Of a stretch of DNA of 64,000 bases, positions 58,728 to 64,000 are shown one piece after another. How positions within the stretch are numbered: the first letter of the stretch is position 1; the number at the start of each line of letters is the position of its first letter. The notes under the pieces are model-generated. The model was not told where the DNA came from and did no database searches. It saw only the letters and a program-made list of their open reading frames with translations. Made by a program: the position numbers and the translations under genes. Origin of the DNA: Shinella kummerowiae (GTDB lineage: Bacteria > Pseudomonadota > Alphaproteobacteria > Rhizobiales > Rhizobiaceae); the NCBI RefSeq assembly GCF_009827055.1, contig NZ_WUMK01000011.1, forward strand, positions 1 to 64,000, written 5' to 3'.

Positions 58728-59459
58728 ATGGCACCGCTTATGGGCAAGAGAGTTGTTATCGTCGGCGGCAGTTCGGGTATCGGTCTCGGCGTTGCCTCCG
58801 CCGCGGTGAAAGCCGGGGCACAGGTGGTCATCGTCGGTCGCTCAATGGAGAGGCTGAAGGCGGCGCGAGAGACACTTGCCGCTGAGGATCGTGTTACCGC
58901 CCTTGCTGCCGACATGACGCAGGAGCGCGAGATCGCCCGGCTTTTCGATGCCGTGGGCGCGTTCGATCATCTCGTCTCGACGGCCGGGTCGCCTCCACCG
59001 GGCGATCCGATCGATCAGACGGACATCGATGTCGTTCGCGACTTCATCGAGAACAAGTTTGTCGGCGCCGTTCTTCTTGCAAAACACGCGGCGCGCCGAT
59101 TGACGCGCGGTGGGTCCATGACGTTCACTTCGGGCATCAACAAGGACAAGCCGCCCGTCCCGGGAGGCGCGGTCGTCGCGGCGATTGCCGGTTCATTCAG
59201 TTATCTGGCCCATGCGCTGTCGCTTGAACTGGCGCCAACCCGCGTGAACGTCGTATCACCGGGCTGGGTGGACACCCCCATGTTCGACGCATTGGCTGGC
59301 GAGGCGAAGGCCGGGTACTTCGACGGTATGGCCGCCCGCCTGCCCGTTGGTCGCATTGCAACGCCGGCCGATATCGCGCCTGCCTATATTCACACGATGG
59401 AAAGCGATTTTACCACCGGCCAGACCCTTCACATCGATGGCGGCCAGAGCCTTCTTTGA
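58728..59459 (+). CDS. Atypical short-chain dehydrogenase/reductase
   Basis: A 243-residue SDR with the cofactor motif IVGGSSGIGLGVASAAV and the C-terminal VNVVSPGWVDTPMFD. In the active-site helix (GGAVVAAIAGSFSYLAHALSLELAP) the expected Y-x-x-x-K is missing when the LELAP end is aligned; the equivalent positions are valine and alanine. The fold may thus bind NAD(P) without classical activity, or use another residue. ATG at 58728 follows GGAG; MENP at 58716 is a possible alternative. Confidence 0.85.
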   Translation: MAPLMGKRVVIVGGSSGIGLGVASAAVKAGAQVVIVGRSMERLKAARETLAAEDRVTALAADMTQEREIARLFDAVGAFDHLVSTAGSPPPGDPIDQTDIDVVRDFIENKFVGAVLLAKHAARRLTRGGSMTFTSGINKDKPPVPGGAVVAAIAGSFSYLAHALSLELAPTRVNVVSPGWVDTPMFDALAGEAKAGYFDGMAARLPVGRIATPADIAPAYIHTMESDFTTGQTLHIDGGQSLL

Positions 59460-59595
59460 CAGGGAGGCGACCCCGCCGCGCCAGCAATCTAACGTGACAT
59501 ACTCGCCTTGACGCAGGAGGAGCGTGAGATTGACAACACCCCCGGCTCCCGGTGGCCCTACCGCAACGGCGGCATGTTCGCTCGTCCCTTCCCGG

Positions 59596-60315
59596 TTACT
59601 GACTGCTCAAGGTCATCTTCGACGCCGCGGGCGCGCCGGCGTTCAAATAGGCGACGAAATCCCTGAGCATGGGCACCCGGCGTGGACGGAAACTCTCCTC
59701 CGTCATTCGGATATCGGCGATCCGGTCGACACGGAACTTGCGGAAATCCTGGCGCAGGCAGCACCAAGCGAGCAGCACCAGCATCCGCTCCAGATACACG
59801 ATCGCCAGCGGCAGCACCTGCCGGTCGGTTCGCTGCTGCTCAGCATCGACGTAACCGATCACCACAGCGCGCTCCTGCCAGCAGGCCTCGCGCAGAAGGC
59901 CGACATCGATAAACGGCGGATCGCGGCGTTCGAAGCGATAGACCTGCGATGCGGCGTGCAGTGCCTGGCGCTGTAGCCGATCAGGCAGCGTTGCCGTGAC
60001 CTTCGAAAGCACGGCAGCTGCGGCTGCCGCCAGAGCCGGCTCACCCATATGCTGCACCTCGGCAAGGCCGAGCACCAGGGCTTCGATTTCAAGCCGTGTA
60101 AATGTCTGCGGCGGCAAGGCGATGTCTTCCGTCAGCCGGTATCCGAAGCCGCGCTCGCCGTCGATGACGGCACCTGCGGCGCGCAGGCAGTCGATGTCCC
60201 TGTAGAGAGAACGCAACGATACGCCGGTCTCCTCGGCAAGGCGCGCGGCCGTCACCGGGGAGGGGAGAGTGCGAAGCGCCTGGAGCAGGCGAAACAGACG
60301 ATCACTACGGGCCAT
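59596..60315 (-). CDS. HTH_11/WYL-domain transcriptional regulator (YafY-like)
   Basis: A 239-residue regulator with an N-terminal HTH (TAARLAEETGVSLRSLYRDIDCLRAAGAVI) and a WYL-type domain (CWQERAVVIGYVDAEQQRTDRQVLPLAIVYLERMLVLLAW). It is divergent from the GST gene and its likely target is this neighbour. Confidence 0.9.
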   Translation of the reverse strand: MARSDRLFRLLQALRTLPSPVTAARLAEETGVSLRSLYRDIDCLRAAGAVIDGERGFGYRLTEDIALPPQTFTRLEIEALVLGLAEVQHMGEPALAAAAAAVLSKVTATLPDRLQRQALHAASQVYRFERRDPPFIDVGLLREACWQERAVVIGYVDAEQQRTDRQVLPLAIVYLERMLVLLAWCCLRQDFRKFRVDRIADIRMTEESFRPRRVPMLRDFVAYLNAGAPAASKMTLSSQ

Positions 60316-60409
60316 GACTGTGGAAGGTAGATGAAGCCTACTGACGGAAAATGGCAGTTGGCCGACTGTACAAGATCAGCATTGCCAAACGCAACCGAGG
60401 ATCCAGACC

Positions 60410-61021
60410 ATGCTGACGCTGTTTCATTCCCCCCGCTCGCGCTCGTCGCGTATCGTCACCCTGCTTCGCGAACTCGAAGCCCTCGACAAGGTCGCGATCG
60501 AGATTGTCGACATCACCCGCGGCGACGGCAGCGGCCGCAAGGATCCGAGGAACCCACATCCGGAAGGCAAGGTGCCGCTGCTCGTTCACGACGGCGTGGT
60601 GATCTGGGAGAGCATCGCGATCATCCAGTACCTGACGAATCTCTTCCCGGAAAAGAAGATGGCGCCGGTTGCCGGCGACCCGCAGCGTGGTCGGTATCTA
60701 AGCTGGCTCGCCTGGTATGCCGGCGTCGTCGAGCCGGTGCTGATCGCACAGGCAGCCGGGATCTCGCATCAATTTCTGGATTCTACCTTCCGCGGCCCGG
60801 CGGAACTGGCGGCACGCCTCGAAACCGCACTCACGGATAGCCCGTATCTGATGGGGGAGCGATACACGGCTGTCGATCTGCTGCTGCATTCGCCCTTTGC
60901 CTGGTACCCCGCGGCGACGCCGGACAGCGATGTGGTCCGGTCCTGGGTTAAGCGGTGCGGGGAGCGGCCGTCGCTGCAATGGACCGCCGACTACGATGCC
61001 CGCACCATGGCTGCAGCCTGA
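60410..61021 (+). CDS. Glutathione S-transferase
   Basis: A 203-residue cytosolic enzyme with a thioredoxin-like N-terminal domain (TLFHSPRSRSSRIVTLLREL, GKVPLLVHDGVVIWESIAIIQYL) and an all-helical C-terminal domain (SPYLMGERYTAVDLLLHSPF). The substrate is unknown. It probably is regulated by the divergent WYL gene. Confidence 0.9.
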   Translation: MLTLFHSPRSRSSRIVTLLRELEALDKVAIEIVDITRGDGSGRKDPRNPHPEGKVPLLVHDGVVIWESIAIIQYLTNLFPEKKMAPVAGDPQRGRYLSWLAWYAGVVEPVLIAQAAGISHQFLDSTFRGPAELAARLETALTDSPYLMGERYTAVDLLLHSPFAWYPAATPDSDVVRSWVKRCGERPSLQWTADYDARTMAAA

Positions 61022-61155
61022 TCGCTGGCACTGGACGGCGACCTATCCGCAAACGCTCATCGCTTGAACCACGATCAGCTTAAGTCTGCATCCGGGATGG
61101 TCGCGACGCGGGTGGGGCGGCCGGACTTTCATTCGCAGGCAAGCGCCGCCTGGCA

Positions 61156-62412
61156 CTAAGGTTTGTATGTGACCACCCGGTTGCGCCCACTCGTCTTTGC
61201 TTCGTAGAGGGCTGCGTCCGCCCATTGCTGCAGTGTTTCCGAGGAAACGATATTGTCGCCCTTTTCAAGGATAGAGACCCCGATGCTGACGGTAACGTAT
61301 GGAGCAACGCTCGACCGAGGGTTAGGGAGCGAGGCGGCCTCGACGCGGCTTCGAATTTGCTCCGCGATCTTTGCCGCCTCCTGTTCGTCGGCTCCTCGAA
61401 GAAGAACAAGAAACTCTTCACCGCCGTAACGGGCAACTTGGTCGCGCTCATCGCGCAAACTGCTTTGGATAATACCGGCCACCTTTACAAGGCAGCGGTC
61501 ACCTTCCGCATGGCCAAGGCTGTCATTGAGCTGCTTGAAGTGATCAATGTCGCACATCAGGATCGCCACCGCTTCTGCCTGCTCAAGCTCGTTGATTCCG
61601 ACCCGATGAAGCGCTTCCATCATCCAACGGCGATTTGCGATCCCTGTCAGCGCATCGGTCCTGGCAAGTAGTTCCAATCGCCCATTGGCGTCCGTCAGAT
61701 CGGCCAGGCGCGCGCGGTCGCGCAATTCGAGCAGAAACGTTTTGTGGCTGAGGATGTTTGCAGTGCGGCGAGCTACGACCGTCGCCCCAACGCCGCTCGC
61801 GAAGAAGTGCGTTCCCGCGAGTGCGCTTCCTTGCGAGACATGCGGGTTTTGCAGTTGCAGCACGAGAAAAAGGCCGATCGCCGCCAGCACGATCGAGATC
61901 GTCCATTCGAGTGGAACCGGGAAGACTATGATTGCGCTCGCCGCAACGAACAGCATGATTGTCAGGTGGCGCTCATAATATTCACCAGCTGCCGCTACGC
62001 CGACCAGAGCTACCGATAGCAAGATGAGAAACACGCCAAGATGGATAGCGGTGCCCTCGATCCAGCGCGTGCGCGGCTTTAGAAATACAGCCGCCGTAGC
62101 AAGCGCGGCCGGCGGGAGGATCAAGGCCGGCTTAAGCATGGCGGCCACGACTTCAGATGGCAGAAGGATCGCGTTGACCGCTAGCGTGAGAACGTCGAGT
62201 ACGACGACCCAGATCATCCACGCGCGGATGATCTTCGATGTCTGAGGCCACGATCGCAGGCGAAAAATACTGGAAAGCTCAGGATTCAAGCGAATATCGC
62301 GCGTACGCCCGGCAAGAAGGCGATCGACTTCATCGACAACGGAGGATTTCGGCGGTTGAAGTGCGGATATCCCATCCTTCCTTGACGTTCCTATTGTCTT
62401 GAGAGGGTCCAT
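61156..62412 (-). CDS. Membrane diguanylate cyclase (GGDEF)
   Basis: A 418-residue protein with about six helices (residues 70-215) and a C-terminal GGDEF domain (about 255-415). The active site reads ARYGGEEFLVLL and the metal site LMCDIDHFKQLNDSLGHAEGD. The inhibitory RxxD at the usual distance is not present (DERD instead). It should make cyclic di-GMP in response to an unknown membrane signal. Confidence 0.92.
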   Translation of the reverse strand: MDPLKTIGTSRKDGISALQPPKSSVVDEVDRLLAGRTRDIRLNPELSSIFRLRSWPQTSKIIRAWMIWVVVLDVLTLAVNAILLPSEVVAAMLKPALILPPAALATAAVFLKPRTRWIEGTAIHLGVFLILLSVALVGVAAAGEYYERHLTIMLFVAASAIIVFPVPLEWTISIVLAAIGLFLVLQLQNPHVSQGSALAGTHFFASGVGATVVARRTANILSHKTFLLELRDRARLADLTDANGRLELLARTDALTGIANRRWMMEALHRVGINELEQAEAVAILMCDIDHFKQLNDSLGHAEGDRCLVKVAGIIQSSLRDERDQVARYGGEEFLVLLRGADEQEAAKIAEQIRSRVEAASLPNPRSSVAPYVTVSIGVSILEKGDNIVSSETLQQWADAALYEAKTSGRNRVVTYKP

Positions 62413-62723
62413 AGCATTGATTTAGGCTCATGTCTGTTTGAAGCAAGAACGACGGACGGTCTCGCGTAAAAATGGCCTCACAAGCTTAACGCTGGATGTA
62501 GCATCGCACTGCGCGATCTGCTGGTTGTTCCACGTCAGAACATTTTGCCGATATCGCGGACGGCGCGTTCAGCTAGGCCAAGGAAGGGCATGCGTGCGTG
62601 GCGCAGCATGCGATCCTGCGCACTGCATCGCCGCTCGGCGAGCGGTTGCAACGCGACAGCGGTGCCCTATTTTCCCATTTGAATAGCAAGGCCGGGGCTT
62701 ATCTGTCCGCAAGGGAGGCGGCG
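62413..62723. other. Gene-free stretch
   Basis: Between the diguanylate cyclase start and the NTF2-like gene I see no supported gene, repeat or clear regulatory motif. The in-frame extension of the next gene back to 62598 lacks a ribosome site and looks less protein-like. Confidence 0.4.
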
Positions 62724-63065
62724 ATGGATGAAGATCCGATCTGGGAGCTAGAGCGTCGGCTCTGGCTTGAAGGCATTTCCGTGTACGAGGCGCATCTTCA
62801 CGAGGGCGCGCGCATGATTTTCCCGGGGATGGGAATTCTTGACCGTTCTGCAATCCTCGACAGCCTGCGCGACGCTCCCCGCTGGGACCACGTCGACATG
62901 TGCAACCGCCAACTCGCCGATGCTGGAGGTTTTGTTTTCCTCGCATACGCTGCAATCGCGCGCAGGGGTGACAGCCCCCCATATAAGGCGTTCTGCGGCT
63001 CGGCCTATGTCCGAAAGCACCTCGGAGCGATCATGATCGCCCATCAGCAGACGCTTATGGACTAG
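62724..63065 (+). CDS. NTF2-like/DUF4440-type small protein
   Basis: A 113-residue protein starting MDEDPIWELERRLWLEG with GGGAGG upstream. The sequence EGARMIFPGMGILDRSAILDSLRDAPRWDHVDM is like SnoaL/NTF2 fold proteins of unknown role. A longer start at 62598 is possible. Confidence 0.65.
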   Translation: MDEDPIWELERRLWLEGISVYEAHLHEGARMIFPGMGILDRSAILDSLRDAPRWDHVDMCNRQLADAGGFVFLAYAAIARRGDSPPYKAFCGSAYVRKHLGAIMIAHQQTLMD

Positions 63066-63241
63066 TTGACGCATGGATCGCCACTGCTGCGGTCGTCTGG
63101 CTACATCGATCTCGTGCGGGTGCTTCGCCAGCTTTAGGAAAAACGTCCTCCTTATACGATCTCGCTCACCTCGCGTGTCGCGCGAGCGCATCATGTCGTG
63201 GCAGAAATCCTGCACGTTCTGTCGTTTGGGCCGAGCGCACC

Positions 63242-63415
63242 AGTTGGTATATTCAACGCGACTTGCGGGCAGCCTCGTCCGCGCGCACCTATCACCGCGA
63301 CCTGCCCGATGCGGAACTGCATCTGCTTGAAGGGGCCGGCCACTGGCGTTTGGAAACCCATTTCGACACGGCGCTGCCGCTGGTGCGCAAGTTTCTTGCT
63401 CGCCACTACGCCTGA
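63242..63415 (+). pseudogene. C-terminal fragment of an alpha/beta hydrolase
   Basis: The frame ending at the TGA at 63413-63415 reads YHRDLPDAELHLLEGAGHW and ends KFLARHYA. This is the usual C-terminal end of alpha/beta hydrolases, with the catalytic histidine in EGAGHW. No start or upstream two thirds of such a gene is present; the sequence before 63242 does not continue it. It is probably the remains of a gene cut by a deletion. Confidence 0.6.
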
Positions 63416-63463
63416 CGGGCGGCGCCCGGTCCGTTTGTAGATCTGCTTTGGAAAGGACGAGCA

Positions 63464-64000
63464 ATGACTGAAATCGTTTGTGAAATCATGCTGACGATCG
63501 ACGGCGCGGCGCGCGGCGAGAAATCGCCAGCTTATTACGGTTACACCGGACCCGAATTCATGGCGTGGCTGGCAAAAAAAAACGCGCAGACCCATCGCAC
63601 GTTGATCGGTCGCAAGACCCTCGATGCGTTGAGCAGCATACCCGCGGCCTATCAAGATGACGGCTATCGCCGGATGACCGAAAATCCGGGCTGGGTCGTT
63701 TCCTCCACGCTCAGCCGCGTGACCTGGCCGGGCCTGACGGTGCTGGGGTCCAGATTTCTCGATACGCTTCGCGCGGAGCGCGCGGGCGAAGGTCCTGAAA
63801 TCCGCACGATGGGGAGCCTGTCCATCGTCCGGCAGTTGCTCGCGGCAGGTCTGCTGGACCGCCTCCGCCTGATCTATTGTCCGCTGATCCTGCCGCAGTC
63901 GGGCGTCGAGCCATTCTTCCGGGGCATGCCTGACCAAAAGTTCAAGCTCAGGGATCATCGCATTCTCGATGAGGAAGTCGTTGTGCTTGACTACGCGCCT
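63464..64000 (+). CDS. Dihydrofolate-reductase-like protein (RibD C-terminal fold), partial
   Basis: At least 179 residues, open to the end of the window. It begins MTEIVCEIMLTIDGAARGE after GGAAAGGACG. LIGRKTLDALSSIPAAY, GWVVSSTL and MGSLSIVRQLLAAGLLDRLRLIYCPLILPQSG are typical of the RibD_C/DHFR-like family, which reduces deaminated pyrimidines or related compounds. Function unknown; it does not look like the folate enzyme itself. No stop codon is seen, so the gene continues. Confidence 0.8.
   Translation, partial: MTEIVCEIMLTIDGAARGEKSPAYYGYTGPEFMAWLAKKNAQTHRTLIGRKTLDALSSIPAAYQDDGYRRMTENPGWVVSSTLSRVTWPGLTVLGSRFLDTLRAERAGEGPEIRTMGSLSIVRQLLAAGLLDRLRLIYCPLILPQSGVEPFFRGMPDQKFKLRDHRILDEEVVVLDYAP

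Noticed and set aside
1-64000. CRISPR arrays, tRNA and rRNA genes, replication origin
   Set aside because: I looked for regular spaced repeats, tRNA-like cloverleaf ends and rRNA motifs while reading and found none that I could support.

Overview
The window comes from an alphaproteobacterium, most probably a member of the Rhizobiaceae in the Hyphomicrobiales (Shinella, Ensifer or Rhizobium-like). This rests on GC-rich coding sequence, fixNOQP/fixIS-type genes, a copper nitrite reductase with NnrR/NnrS/NirV partners, and rhizobial-type IS elements. Genus and replicon cannot be decided from the sequence; the mix of IS elements, gene fragments and functional modules suggests an accessory plasmid or island.

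Layout. (1) 1-2871: an IS3-family element interrupted by an IS110-family (IS1111-group) element. (2) 2876-6503: the Fe-S repair protein Ric/DnrN, then a copper module (DUF2946-like protein, YcnI, CopC-CopD fusion). (3) 6719-14129: a cbb3 oxidase operon fixNOQP followed by a 65-aa protein, a DUF2189 protein, fixI, fixS and two small membrane proteins; fixG and fixH are absent here. A TTGA-N6-TCAA (FixK/FNR) box lies upstream. (4) 14499-16233: a pseudoazurin with its own FixK/FNR box and small unknown genes. (5) 16353-20958: ubiX, ubiD and, divergently, ubiT-ubiU-ubiV, an oxygen-independent ubiquinone module. (6) 20967-35835: denitrification genes: hemerythrin-like protein, norEFCBQD, hemN, DUF2249 proteins, a large unknown membrane protein, a MIP18-type protein, nnrS, nirK, nirV and the regulator nnrR. 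Seven TTG-N8-CAA sites at the promoters of regions 5 and 6 define a probable NnrR regulon. No nosZ, nap or nar genes are present.

(7) 35836-36239: an AT-rich stretch with an orphan NnrR-like box, abutting a truncated pqqB; this looks like the junction between two modules. (8) 36250-55104: a PQQ-dependent alcohol oxidation module: pqqA, a second pseudoazurin, a hybrid histidine kinase, a FIST (NosP-like) protein, a LuxR-type response regulator, a PQQ alcohol dehydrogenase with the D-x-D signature of lanthanide enzymes, a Ped-like ABC system with beta-propeller protein, cytochrome c-550, an XoxJ-like protein, a NosR/ApbE-like redox pair, and an NMT1-type ABC importer split over both ends of the module. 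A palindromic motif (ATRCGACCWWGGT) recurs at five promoters in this module only, and I predict it to be the operator of the response regulator.

(9) 55105-64000: miscellaneous genes: a possible mobile remnant, two tandem paralogous unknown proteins, a LysR regulator, DUF1127, VOC, atypical SDR, WYL regulator, GST, diguanylate cyclase, a hydrolase fragment and a dihydrofolate-reductase-like gene running off the end. Together the central genes would allow respiration at low oxygen (cbb3), reduction of nitrite and nitric oxide with quinone made without oxygen, and periplasmic alcohol oxidation whose electrons may enter through a pseudoazurin or cytochrome c.
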